Shown: one piece after another, positions 44,075 through 52,480 of the stretch
Numbering within the stretch: position 1 is the first letter of the stretch
How the letters are laid out: the number at the start of each line of letters is the position of its first letter
From: Mobiluncus sp034180645
GTDB taxonomy: Bacteria; Actinomycetota; Actinomycetes; Actinomycetales; Actinomycetaceae
Reading direction: 5' to 3'
DNA length: 64,000 bases
Assembly (NCBI RefSeq): GCF_034180645.1
Contig: NZ_JAXFNY010000012.1
Span: forward strand, 27,719-91,718
Translations under genes and position numbers: made by a program
The notes under the pieces: generated by a model
Databases searched by the model: none
The model's input: the letters and a program-made list of their open reading frames with translations, nothing else
What the model was told of the DNA's origin: nothing

Positions 44075-45532
44075 ATGGTTACTGAATTTCCCACCGAACA
44101 CGTTGATTTGGGGGCGCTGAGCCCGGCGATTGCCCTCGGCTCGCTGGACGGACGATACCGCGGGGTCGTGTCCCCGCTGGTCGACTGGTTTTCCGAAGCG
44201 GCGGTCAATCGGGCACGCCTGTTCGTTGAGATAGAGTGGCTCATTTGGCTCACGGACCAGGAAGTGCTGGACGGTGCGCCGGTGTTGAGCGCGGCGGAAA
44301 AGTCATATCTGCGCAGTCTGGTCGGAACTTTCGGGGCGGACGAAATCGCTACGCTGAGCCAAACCGAAGCGAAAACCAAGCATGACGTGAAAGCGGTGGA
44401 ATACCTGTTGAAGTCCGCCCTTGAGGCCGCCCCGGAGGCGTTAGGCGGGACAGAAGGCCAGGCACTGCCGAGTCTTAAAGAAATGGTGCATATTTTCTGC
44501 ACTTCTGAGGATATCAACAACCTGACCTACGCGATTTTGATTAAACACGGGGTGGGACGCGTGTGGCTGCCCGCCGCCCGCGCCCTGCAAACCCAAATCA
44601 CCGACCTGGCCCGGGAAAACGCTCAGGTGCCGATGCTCGCCCACACCCACGGACAGCCCGCCACCCCCACCACCTTGGGACACGAACTTGCCGTGTTTGC
44701 CTGGCGTATGAACCGCCAGCTGAAACGCGTCGAAACCCAGGAATACTTGGGCAAAATTAACGGCGCGACCGGCGATTTCGCGGCGCACACGGTGGCGGTG
44801 CCCGGAGCGGATTGGGCGGCGCTGTCCCGCGGATTCGTCGAGGATCGGCTCGGACTGACCTGGAATCCTTTGACCACCCAGATTGAGTCCCACGACTATC
44901 AAGCGGAACTTTATGCGACGGTCACGCACTTCAACCGCATCGCCCACAATCTCGCTACCGACATTTGGACCTATATTTCCCTGCGGTATTTTGCCCAGGA
45001 CTTGGCGGCGCAAGGCTCGACCGGGTCCTCGACCATGCCGCATAAAATCAACCCGATTCGGTTTGAAAACGCCGAAGCTAACCTCGAGATTTCCTCCGGC
45101 CTGTTCGAGGTGCTGGAACAGACCCTGGTCACGACCCGAATGCAACGCGACCTCACCGATTCCACCACCCAGCGCAATATCGGCACCGCGTTTGGACACT
45201 CCCTGCTGGCAATCGATAATCTGCGGCGCGGACTGACCGGGCTGAAAGTTGATGCGGCCGTGATGGCAGCCGATTTGGACGACAACTGGGAAGTGCTGGG
45301 AGAAGCAGTCCAACAAACCATGCGCGTGGCGGGGATTGCCGGGGTCCCCGGCATGGATAACCCTTACGAGCGCTTAAAAGAGCTCACCCGTGGGCACAAG
45401 GTGGACGGGGTCAGGATGCGCCAGTTCATCGCCGACCTGGGGCTTCCCCCAGAGCAAACCGCACGTTTACAGGCCCTGACCCCCGCGACCTACACCGGGC
45501 TGGCCGCCCAGCTGGTCGACTATCTCGAATAA
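44075..45532 (+). CDS. purB: Adenylosuccinate lyase
   Basis: A 485-residue fumarase-superfamily lyase that acts twice in purine synthesis (SAICAR to AICAR and adenylosuccinate to AMP). The superfamily signature GSSTMPHKINPIRFENAEAN is complete, as are the HTHGQPATPTTLGHE motif and TSEDINNL. It matches the PurB subgroup of E. coli type (long N-terminal region, LDGRYRG). The ATG at 44075 has a weak GAAAG site; a GTG 15 bases earlier is an alternative. It is co-directional with the hem genes but probably separate from them in function. Confidence 0.95.
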   Translation: MVTEFPTEHVDLGALSPAIALGSLDGRYRGVVSPLVDWFSEAAVNRARLFVEIEWLIWLTDQEVLDGAPVLSAAEKSYLRSLVGTFGADEIATLSQTEAKTKHDVKAVEYLLKSALEAAPEALGGTEGQALPSLKEMVHIFCTSEDINNLTYAILIKHGVGRVWLPAARALQTQITDLARENAQVPMLAHTHGQPATPTTLGHELAVFAWRMNRQLKRVETQEYLGKINGATGDFAAHTVAVPGADWAALSRGFVEDRLGLTWNPLTTQIESHDYQAELYATVTHFNRIAHNLATDIWTYISLRYFAQDLAAQGSTGSSTMPHKINPIRFENAEANLEISSGLFEVLEQTLVTTRMQRDLTDSTTQRNIGTAFGHSLLAIDNLRRGLTGLKVDAAVMAADLDDNWEVLGEAVQQTMRVAGIAGVPGMDNPYERLKELTRGHKVDGVRMRQFIADLGLPPEQTARLQALTPATYTGLAAQLVDYLE

Positions 45533-45662
45533 GCGTGCTCAGCCCGCCAAACAGGGCTGATTCCGGTTGTGCCGGGTGGGAATAATCCGGCCCAACCGAT
45601 GGTTGAAATAGACAGTGACCCTGCGAGCGGCCATTGCGAAACAGCAACGAAAGGAACCCCTA

Positions 45663-45887
45663 ATGGCAACCCTCACCATGAACCTCGATGGACTGACTTG
45701 TGACATGTGCGTCAAGCACATCACCGCTGACCTCAGCGACCTAGCGGGCGTTGAGCGCGTCGAAGTGGTGCGTGACGAGGGCCGCGGGGTCGCTACCGTG
45801 ACCGGCGAAAGCCTGCCCTGTGACCAGGTCCTCACCGAAACTGTGCAGGACGCCGGCAACTACCGCGTTGTGTCCATCAACCGGTAG
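45663..45887 (+). CDS. CopZ-like copper chaperone (HMA domain)
   Basis: A 74-residue stand-alone heavy-metal-associated domain with the CxxC motif in LDGLTCDMCVKHITADL and the usual beta-alpha-beta-beta-alpha-beta length. It would carry Cu(I) to the ATPase encoded 60 bases downstream. In the motif GMTCxxC the Met is Leu here. AAAGGAAC precedes the ATG at 45663. With the ATPase it forms a typical copper-export pair. Confidence 0.88.
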   Translation: MATLTMNLDGLTCDMCVKHITADLSDLAGVERVEVVRDEGRGVATVTGESLPCDQVLTETVQDAGNYRVVSINR

Positions 45888-45949
45888 TTATTTCCTGAGC
45901 CGTCTCCAGTGGTGGTGTGAGGACGGCACGAGGTCGGCTCGGTGGTCTG

Positions 45950-48433
45950 ATGACACACAACGAAACGACAGCTAGCCCCTTCGCTGTCCCGGCGGTGGAT
46001 CCAGCGCTGGATCCGGCTGGGTTGCGCCGGCAAGACCTGGGGCGTCGCCTGGTGGTGGCCATGATTTTTGGTCTGCCGGTGATGGCGATTTCTATGCTGG
46101 AAGTCCTGCAGTTTCCGGCTTGGCAGTGGGTTGTAGGTGTTTGCAGCCTGCCGGTGGTGGGGTGGGCCGCCGCGCCGTTTCATCGCGGGGCTCTGCGGGC
46201 GGCACGAGGGGGGTCCACCACGATGGACACCCTCGTCGCGTTGGGTGTGAGCGTGGCGACGCTGTACTCCTGGGGGGCGCTGATTTTTACTCCCGCCGGC
46301 CGCATCGGAATGACCATGAACATGAGCCTAAACCCCTTGGCCGCAGCGCACGAAACAGGCTCCGGGGGCGAAATCTTTTTTGAAACCGCCGTGATGATTA
46401 CCGTATTCTTGCTGACCGGACGGTATTTGGAGGCCCGGGCGAAGTCCTCGGCGACCTCGGCGCTACGCGCTTTGCTGTCTCTGGGGGCAAAACAGGCCGT
46501 GCGCGTCACCCGCCCCGGCGACCCTCGTGACCCGGCAACCCCTTGGGAAACTGAAACCATCGACGTCGCCGCGCTGCAGCCGGGGGATTACTTTTTAGTA
46601 CCGGCCGGAGAAAAAATCGCCACCGACGGCATCGTGTTCGAAGGACACTCCACCGTTGACGAATCCATGCTGACCGGCGAGCCTATCCCGGTGGAAAAGT
46701 CCGTGGGCGATAGTGTGACCGGTGCCACCATCAACGTCCAAGGCCTGCTGGTCGTCCGGGCCACCAAGGTCGGTGCGGAAACGAAACTGGCCCAAATCAC
46801 CCGGCTGGTGACCCGCGCTCAAGCCGAGAAAGCCCCGGTTTCTCGCCTAGCGGACCGGGTGTCGGCAGTGTTCGTCCCGGTGGTAATCGTCCTGGCTGTC
46901 CTGACTTGCGCGCTGTGGCTGGGACGCGGACACCCGTTCCCTGCCGCTTTCACCGCCGGGGTATCCGTGCTGGTCATCGCCTGTCCGTGCGCGTTGGGGT
47001 TGGCGACCCCGATGGCTTTGCTGGTCGGGTCAACCCGGGCATCCCGGGCGGGCATCCTGCTGAAAGGCCCCCAGATTCTGGAGGAAACCCGGCGCATCAA
47101 CACCCTGGTCATGGACAAAACCGGCACGCTGACTACTGGGGAAATGCGCCTGGAGGACGTGACGGTGTCGGCTCCGAGACCGGAGGGTATGGCGTCGCTG
47201 GGGGACACCGAGGCTCTCGCGTTGGCGGCCAGCCTGGAGGCTGGTTCCCCCCACCCGATTGGAAAAGCCCTGGTCGCGGCGGCAAAAGCAAGAGACTGCG
47301 GGAGCGGACCCGGTGCCTTGACCGGGTTCGCCACGTTCATCGGGCGCGGCGCCGGAGGTTTCGTGGACGGCGTGGCCTATGCGATTGGGAAACCGGAGTG
47401 GCTCACGGCGATGGGCGCGGACATTCCCCCCGATTTGAGGGCGGCGATTGGGGCCGCCCAGTCACAAGGGCGGACCGTGGCGGTGTTGGCTACGGGTGCG
47501 GACTGGTCGTCACAAGTTTCCGTGGACGCCTGTCCGGTGTTGTCAGGCGAGCCGGCCGGTAACGGGCAGCTGTCGGCGGAGCGGGCCAGCATGGAAATGA
47601 CCCTGAAAATCACGGGGATGACCTGTGCGTCTTGCGTGGCCCGAGTGGAAAAGCGGCTCAATAAACTCGACGGGGTTTCGGCTTCCGTGAACCTCCCCTT
47701 AGAAATCGCCACCGTGACCCTCAGCGCGGACGTCCCGGCTGAAACCCTGATTGCGCAGGTAGAAAAGGCCGGGTACGGGGCCAGTCTGCTGGACAGTGCG
47801 GGAACCGCGGCCAAACCGAGCCGGCCCAGCGAAAACAATACCGCGGCGGTGGCGGGAGACCTGGTGCAGGCCCGAGCCCTCGCCGTGTTTACGTTCAGCG
47901 ACCCGGTAAAACCCGAAGCCGCACACACGGTATCCAGCTTGAAAGCGGCCGGTATCGAAACCGTCCTGCTGACCGGGGATCAGAGCGAACCAGCACGCCG
48001 GGCAGCCGACCAGGCCGGAATCAAAACGGTCATGGCGGGCGTCAGCCCGGAAGGCAAGGTCGGTGCAATCCGGGAACTGCAAGACACCGGGAAAATCGTG
48101 GCAATGGTCGGAGACGGTGTCAACGATGCAGCCGCCCTGGCCGCCGCCGACCTGGGGATTGCCCTGGCCACCGGCACCGATGCGGCTATCGGTGCCGCAG
48201 ACATCACCCTGGTGAACCCCAGTTTGGAGGCCATAACCCAGGCCATCAACGTGTCTCGAGCCACCCTGAGAAACATCAAACAGAACCTCGCCTGGGCTTT
48301 TGGTTACAACATTGTGGCCATCCCCCTGGCGGCCGCGGGGATGTTGAATCCGGGACTGGCGGGGGCTTTCATGGCGACCAGCTCGGTGCTGGTGGTGCTA
48401 AACTCCCTGCGCCTAAACCGTGTTCACCTGTGA
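45950..48433 (+). CDS. copA: Copper-exporting P1B-type ATPase with an internal HMA domain
   Basis: An 827-residue heavy-metal P-type ATPase. Membrane segments and landmarks in order: TM1-TM4; the actuator loop with TGE (DESMLTGEPIPVEK); CPC in TM6 (VIACPCALGLATPMALL); the phosphorylation site DKTGTLTTGE (Asp389); the nucleotide-binding HP motif SPHPIGKAL and GRGAGGFVDG; the hinge GDGVNDAAALAAADLG; then TM7-TM8. The usual N-terminal HMA domain is absent. Instead one HMA domain (CxxC in ITGMTCASCVARVEKRL, Cys about 559 and 562) lies inside the ATP-binding loop, between QSQGRTVAVLATG and ALAVFTFSDPVKPEA, where other CopA proteins have only a short connector. The frame is intact. The start is uncertain (GTG 45917 is possible). 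Confidence 0.92.
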   Translation: MTHNETTASPFAVPAVDPALDPAGLRRQDLGRRLVVAMIFGLPVMAISMLEVLQFPAWQWVVGVCSLPVVGWAAAPFHRGALRAARGGSTTMDTLVALGVSVATLYSWGALIFTPAGRIGMTMNMSLNPLAAAHETGSGGEIFFETAVMITVFLLTGRYLEARAKSSATSALRALLSLGAKQAVRVTRPGDPRDPATPWETETIDVAALQPGDYFLVPAGEKIATDGIVFEGHSTVDESMLTGEPIPVEKSVGDSVTGATINVQGLLVVRATKVGAETKLAQITRLVTRAQAEKAPVSRLADRVSAVFVPVVIVLAVLTCALWLGRGHPFPAAFTAGVSVLVIACPCALGLATPMALLVGSTRASRAGILLKGPQILEETRRINTLVMDKTGTLTTGEMRLEDVTVSAPRPEGMASLGDTEALALAASLEAGSPHPIGKALVAAAKARDCGSGPGALTGFATFIGRGAGGFVDGVAYAIGKPEWLTAMGADIPPDLRAAIGAAQSQGRTVAVLATGADWSSQVSVDACPVLSGEPAGNGQLSAERASMEMTLKITGMTCASCVARVEKRLNKLDGVSASVNLPLEIATVTLSADVPAETLIAQVEKAGYGASLLDSAGTAAKPSRPSENNTAAVAGDLVQARALAVFTFSDPVKPEAAHTVSSLKAAGIETVLLTGDQSEPARRAADQAGIKTVMAGVSPEGKVGAIRELQDTGKIVAMVGDGVNDAAALAAADLGIALATGTDAAIGAADITLVNPSLEAITQAINVSRATLRNIKQNLAWAFGYNIVAIPLAAAGMLNPGLAGAFMATSSVLVVLNSLRLNRVHL

Positions 48434-48557
48434 TTTCGCTGGGTTTATCAGGCGTGCGGTACCGCGGCACAAACCTAGGCGGCCCAAACCTTTCGGGCGG
48501 ATTAGTGCTGGACGTAAAGACGCTAGACTAAGGGAGGCCAGCGAAGGGACGGTAGAA

Positions 48558-49979
48558 GTGGCTTCTGAGTATGATGCTGACGCTTTGACGCCGGCGCGAC
48601 GCAAACGAGTGCTGTTGGTGTGCTCGATGACCGTCGTATGTACCCAGCTGTACCTGAACGCAATGAACGTGACTCTACCGGCGATTCGGACCGATTTGCA
48701 CGCCAGCACCGGGGAACTGCAGTGGTCTTTGAACATTTATGCCCTGGCTTTAGCGGCTATGCTGATGGTGACCGGAGCCTCGGGTGACCGTTTCGGACGC
48801 CGCCGCACCATGATTGTGGGCATGGCGACTTTCACGGCCGGTACCGTGCTGGCTGCCGCCGCGTGGGTGCCGCTGGTGCTGATAGTCGGCCGTGGCTTGC
48901 AAGGGTTGGGAGCCTGTATGCTGCCGGTTATCAGCCTCGCGGTCATCAACGAGGTGTTTCGCGACCCGGTGGAACGCGCGAAAGCTATCGGGTTTTGGAA
49001 TGCGCTGCTCGGAGTCGGTTTAGCCGCCGGGCCGGTGTTGGCTGGAGCCTTGGTGACCTGGGTCGATTGGCGCGCCGTGTTCTGGGCGCCGCTCCCGCTG
49101 CTGGCGTTGACCTTGGCCGGCATCATTCGGGAAGTCCCCGAATCGCGTGATGAAACCGGGCGCCGCCTGGATATTCCCGGCCAAATTTTGACCGCGGTAC
49201 TCATGGGTGCCCTGACTTATGACATCATCAGCTTCGGGGAAGGCATTTTTGGTCTCCGCGAGTGGATTCTGGCGGGGATATTCGTGTTGGCCTCCCTCGG
49301 TTTCGTGTGGCGAGAAACCCACACGCCCTGGCCGATGTTGGATTTTCGTTACTTCCGTTCCGTTCCTTTCGTCGGGTCACTGTCCATCATGGAGTTCGTC
49401 TTTATTACCCACGGTGGCTTCATGTTCGTGTTTGCCCTCTACCTGCAGCTTGATCTGGGTTTCACCCCGTTACAGGCCGGGTTGATGATGTTGCCCCTGG
49501 CACTTGCCAACACGGTTGCGGCCGTCGCGGCGGGACGCATTGTCGCCGCTGGAAACTACCGCGCGGCGTTCCTGGTAGCTGGCATCGGCACCCTGCTGTT
49601 GGGTGTCTGCCTGCTACCCCTGAACAGCACCGGCCCGGTCGTGTTGCTGTTCGTGGCCACAACCCTGGCCGGGGTAGTGCTGGCATTTACGAATATGCCG
49701 GTGACGAATCGGGTGCTGGCGGCCATGCCGGAAAGCCAAGCTGGGGTCGCTTCCGCCACGACTTCCACCGCCCGCCAAATCGGCATGTCCTTGGGGATTG
49801 CGGGCTTCGGCGCGTTCATGAACCTGGGGGTGGCGCGCGGCCTGCCCATTCACGAGGCCGCCCATCCGGCATGGTACATCACCATCGCCCTAGGAGCGGC
49901 GGTTGCCGTCGTCGCGGTGGTGGCCACGACCGGCTGGGCGCGCGGCACCGCCGCCCGAGTGCGCCAAAGCCTGAGCTGA
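48558..49979 (+). CDS. MFS transporter, DHA2 (14-TM drug:H+ antiporter) family
   Basis: A 473-residue major facilitator protein with about 13-14 membrane segments. The DHA2 features are NVTLPAIRTDLHASTGELQW in TM1-TM2, the loop 2-3 motif GDRFGRRRTMIVG and the TM5 region ALLGVGLAAGPVLAGALV. Likely exports a drug, antiseptic or metabolite with proton exchange; substrate unknown. The GTG at 48558 (VASEYDADAL) was chosen because the longer open frame begins inside the copA stop region and adds 46 basic, non-family residues. A TAGACT -10-like element lies about 30 bases upstream. Confidence 0.9.
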   Translation: MASEYDADALTPARRKRVLLVCSMTVVCTQLYLNAMNVTLPAIRTDLHASTGELQWSLNIYALALAAMLMVTGASGDRFGRRRTMIVGMATFTAGTVLAAAAWVPLVLIVGRGLQGLGACMLPVISLAVINEVFRDPVERAKAIGFWNALLGVGLAAGPVLAGALVTWVDWRAVFWAPLPLLALTLAGIIREVPESRDETGRRLDIPGQILTAVLMGALTYDIISFGEGIFGLREWILAGIFVLASLGFVWRETHTPWPMLDFRYFRSVPFVGSLSIMEFVFITHGGFMFVFALYLQLDLGFTPLQAGLMMLPLALANTVAAVAAGRIVAAGNYRAAFLVAGIGTLLLGVCLLPLNSTGPVVLLFVATTLAGVVLAFTNMPVTNRVLAAMPESQAGVASATTSTARQIGMSLGIAGFGAFMNLGVARGLPIHEAAHPAWYITIALGAAVAVVAVVATTGWARGTAARVRQSLS

Positions 49980-50124
49980 GCGCGCGTCCGGCGAGGATTT
50001 CCCGAGCTGCCAGGATCACACCCTTTGGCATGGCCGGCAGAACCGGAAATCTGCAAGTTCCGCAAGTTTCGTTGGCCTTGCCAGGAGTGCCGATCCCGCC
50101 GGAACACGCGTTCAACCCAGACTT

Positions 50125-50514
50125 CTAGCCCAGGAATTCCGGACCTGCCCGGGACGTCGACTGTGCCTCCGCTACCAGCCCGATTTTCAACGGCTTTGCC
50201 ACCCGAACGGTCACCATCCACCCGGAAACCGTACAAGTCTCCAGGTGAGAACCATTCTTGGTGGCGTATTCACCGGCGGTCGCGCAACCGTCCCCACCGG
50301 TCAACACCGCGGTAGCCCCGGCGATGGCAGCCAAATCGCTGGCCTGGTGAGCGGCGGTGGCGCCCGCTGCAGCCACCCCGACTTGCGCCAAACCCAAGGT
50401 CAAAGCCAACCCCAACAGAATCAGACCCAACGCCATGACCGTTCCTGAGCCGCGCTCCTCACGCAGCTTCCCTCGGAGTAACCCCTGACCGACTGTTTCA
50501 CCACGAATCTTCAC
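50125..50514 (-). CDS. TadE-like / Rv3654c-family pseudopilin-type protein
   Basis: A 129-residue protein with an N-terminal membrane helix preceded by the motif EERGSGTVMALGLILLGLAL, as in Rv3654c and other helicase/secretion-neighbourhood TadE-like proteins. The rest is a small extracytoplasmic domain with two cysteines (GDGCATAG and LETCTVSG) that could form a disulfide. Last gene of the minus-strand Tad operon; it overlaps the preceding gene by 17 bases. The exact role in pilus assembly is not known. Confidence 0.8.
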   Translation of the reverse strand: MKIRGETVGQGLLRGKLREERGSGTVMALGLILLGLALTLGLAQVGVAAAGATAAHQASDLAAIAGATAVLTGGDGCATAGEYATKNGSHLETCTVSGWMVTVRVAKPLKIGLVAEAQSTSRAGPEFLG

Positions 50515-50932
50515 GAGGAATCACCGCCTGGGCTTTTGCGTTCATACCGAGCATTCCGAGCATCGCAGGCATTTTCTTGGTAGCGCTGCACTGCACGTCC
50601 TTGCCAGTGGTGGTCACGCTCACAGAACCAGCCGAGCCTCCGGCACCCCCCAGCAGCCGATTGCCGGCCGCCACCGCTGCCGCGCTGTCCTCACCAATCG
50701 CCACCGACCGGCAAGCCGCCCGCGCCGCCGCGTTGACCTGAACACCCGCCATTCCGGCTGCCCCGGTCAACGCCAACGCCACCACAATCATGATGACTGC
50801 GGGGAAGGTCAGCGCAAGCTCGGTCGTAACCATCCCGTTTTCCGAACTGAGGCGTCGCCCGTGAGCCAGCCAGCGGCGCACCAGGCGTCGGCTGAACTGC
50901 TGACGCCAACCTTTCCCGACATTCATCATCAT
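50498..50932 (-). CDS. TadE-family pilus protein
   Basis: A 144-residue protein with the TadE signature: ENGMVTTELALTFPAVIMIV, a membrane helix, then an extracytoplasmic domain (QVNAAARAACRSVAIGEDS). It corresponds to Rv3655c by position and sequence style. The first ATG of three in a row (50932) lies two bases after the stop of the pilin-like gene, so I used that instead of the longer reading that overlaps it. Confidence 0.82.
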   Translation of the reverse strand: MMMNVGKGWRQQFSRRLVRRWLAHGRRLSSENGMVTTELALTFPAVIMIVVALALTGAAGMAGVQVNAAARAACRSVAIGEDSAAAVAAGNRLLGGAGGSAGSVSVTTTGKDVQCSATKKMPAMLGMLGMNAKAQAVIPREDSW

Positions 50933-50934
50933 GT

Positions 50935-51138
50935 TCAGACCTGCAAAGCCTGTTCGATGATGGACTGCAGAGCGTCTTTCAACTCGCCGCCTTTCATAAT
51001 CATCAGTAGCAATCCCGCAAAAGCGGCCGCCGCCAGGGTACCGATGGCATATTCCGCGGTCGCCATGCCGTCCTCCTCGCCCTTCAGACGAGCCCAAAAG
51101 GACACTGCTTTCGCTTGCAATGCGCTAATCTTGTTCAT
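50935..51138 (-). CDS. DUF4244 Flp-pilin-like small protein
   Basis: A 67-residue protein with the pilin-type processing region EEDGMATAEYAIGTLAAAAF and one hydrophobic helix, matching DUF4244 (Rv3656c), the probable major subunit of the actinobacterial Tad/Flp pilus. Cleavage would be expected just before the helix, leaving Glu near position 5 of the mature protein as in Flp pilins. An AAAGGAG site precedes the ATG by 7 bases, the strongest in this operon, which fits a highly made structural subunit. Confidence 0.87.
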   Translation of the reverse strand: MNKISALQAKAVSFWARLKGEEDGMATAEYAIGTLAAAAFAGLLLMIMKGGELKDALQSIIEQALQV

Positions 51139-51253
51139 TTTCTTTCTCCTTTATTGAAATTTGTCTCGCGGACCTTCCGCGCGACCACCAGCCGCCACCG
51201 TGACGAACTGGCACCCCCTTGTGTGTTGACAAAGGGCAGTCTGTTTTCGGCCC

Positions 51254-52480
51254 TCATGAAATGAGGTCCTCAATCGTGGACACCACAACGGGCACAATCC
51301 CCAGCGCAAAAAACGCTGGCAACAGGCACACACCCAGCGGAATCATCAGCCGCACCCCCAGACGTTCCGCCGCGTCTAAAGCTCGGTGAATCTCGGCGGC
51401 TCGAGTTCGCGAAGCCCCCCGCACCAGTAGCGGCACCGGGGACGCGCCCTCTTCCCAAGCCGGCTGCAACACGCTGGCCAAATCAACCCACTTGGCATCT
51501 GCCTGCGCCCACGCCTCATCCCAGTCCGCCCCCAACAGCAGCATTCGCGCCACCACCGCTAAATCCGGTTCCTCACTGGCCACAGACACAGCCTGCAGAG
51601 TGGACGTCAAAGACACCCCGTTTTGCTGACAAGCCGCAATAATGTCCATCGCCAAAGTCGGATCGAGGCCTGGTGTCGTGATGCCCGTCGCCTTGCGAAT
51701 CATGGCCGTTGACCACAGGTTTCCCGCCACCATCAAGGCCAGACCGACAACGAAAACCCAGGTATTTATACCGCCTCGAAAGGCCATATCGATGACATCC
51801 ACCCCGATAAACTGAGCCATTCCCAGCGCCGCCAAAGGCAACACCCCCAGCAGGCGAGCGGTGGCTTTGGGACCGACCTGCGCGGTGTGACGTTTCGCAG
51901 CGGTCTCTAACGTGGCGGCAATCCCGTCCGCAACTCGGTTCAAAATCTCCGCCAAAGGCGCTCCGACCTGGGTCGCTACCTGGGTAGCAATCAACATACC
52001 CCGCAAAGCTTGAGCGGCCGCTTCCGGGTGGCGCACTCGAGCCAGCGGGTTTGCTTGCACCGTCTGCCCCGCCCGCAAGTAAACGAAGCGTTCCCGCAGT
52101 CCCGGCCGCGGATGAGCCACAAAGGCTTCGATCGCGGAAAAATCCAGGCGCGCATCCAGACGGTGCAAGGTGGTGGACCAGGCGTTTTCGATACTGGCGC
52201 CCGCCTCCAAACGGGTGGCGATTTCCGCACACAACAACCCCACGTCCAAATCCCTAAGCCCCTGCCGTGCCAGGCGCCCGCCTCGCCGGGAGAACCTTGC
52301 GCGCCAGGTTGGTGCCCCACCCAAATCTTTCGTGCCGCGAACATCTCCTGTCCCGGTGAGGGAGGGCAGGTTGCGCGGTTGCGTGTCACGCCCGCTGCGC
52401 GCCCCTACCCCCGCGAGCAGTCCCGCACCCGCGAGCAGCACCACGGCCACCACCACGGTAACCAGCTGTGTCGAATCCAT
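51254..52480 (-). CDS. TadB-TadC fusion, type II secretion F-domain protein
   Basis: A 408-residue inner-membrane platform protein. Residues 1-25 form a membrane helix; a first GspF-like unit (LRDLDVGLLCAEIATRLEAG, about 75-215) is followed by helices (FVVGLALMVAGNLW); a second unit (LAMDIIAACQQNGVSLTSTL) ends in two C-terminal helices (IPLGVCLLPAFFALGIVPVV). In mycobacteria these are two genes (Rv3658c TadB and Rv3657c TadC); here one frame carries both. The start overlaps the TadA stop by one base. It anchors the TadA motor at the membrane. Confidence 0.82.
   Translation of the reverse strand: MDSTQLVTVVVAVVLLAGAGLLAGVGARSGRDTQPRNLPSLTGTGDVRGTKDLGGAPTWRARFSRRGGRLARQGLRDLDVGLLCAEIATRLEAGASIENAWSTTLHRLDARLDFSAIEAFVAHPRPGLRERFVYLRAGQTVQANPLARVRHPEAAAQALRGMLIATQVATQVGAPLAEILNRVADGIAATLETAAKRHTAQVGPKATARLLGVLPLAALGMAQFIGVDVIDMAFRGGINTWVFVVGLALMVAGNLWSTAMIRKATGITTPGLDPTLAMDIIAACQQNGVSLTSTLQAVSVASEEPDLAVVARMLLLGADWDEAWAQADAKWVDLASVLQPAWEEGASPVPLLVRGASRTRAAEIHRALDAAERLGVRLMIPLGVCLLPAFFALGIVPVVVSTIEDLIS

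Noticed and set aside
45539..45560. TCAGCCC/GGGCTGA hairpin after purB as a terminator
   Set aside because: The stem is 7 bp with an 8-base loop and no T-run follows, so I did not list it.
45917..48433. Internal HMA domain of CopA as a frameshift or misassembly
   Set aside because: Reading frame and codon style continue smoothly on both sides and the P-domain motifs resume intact.
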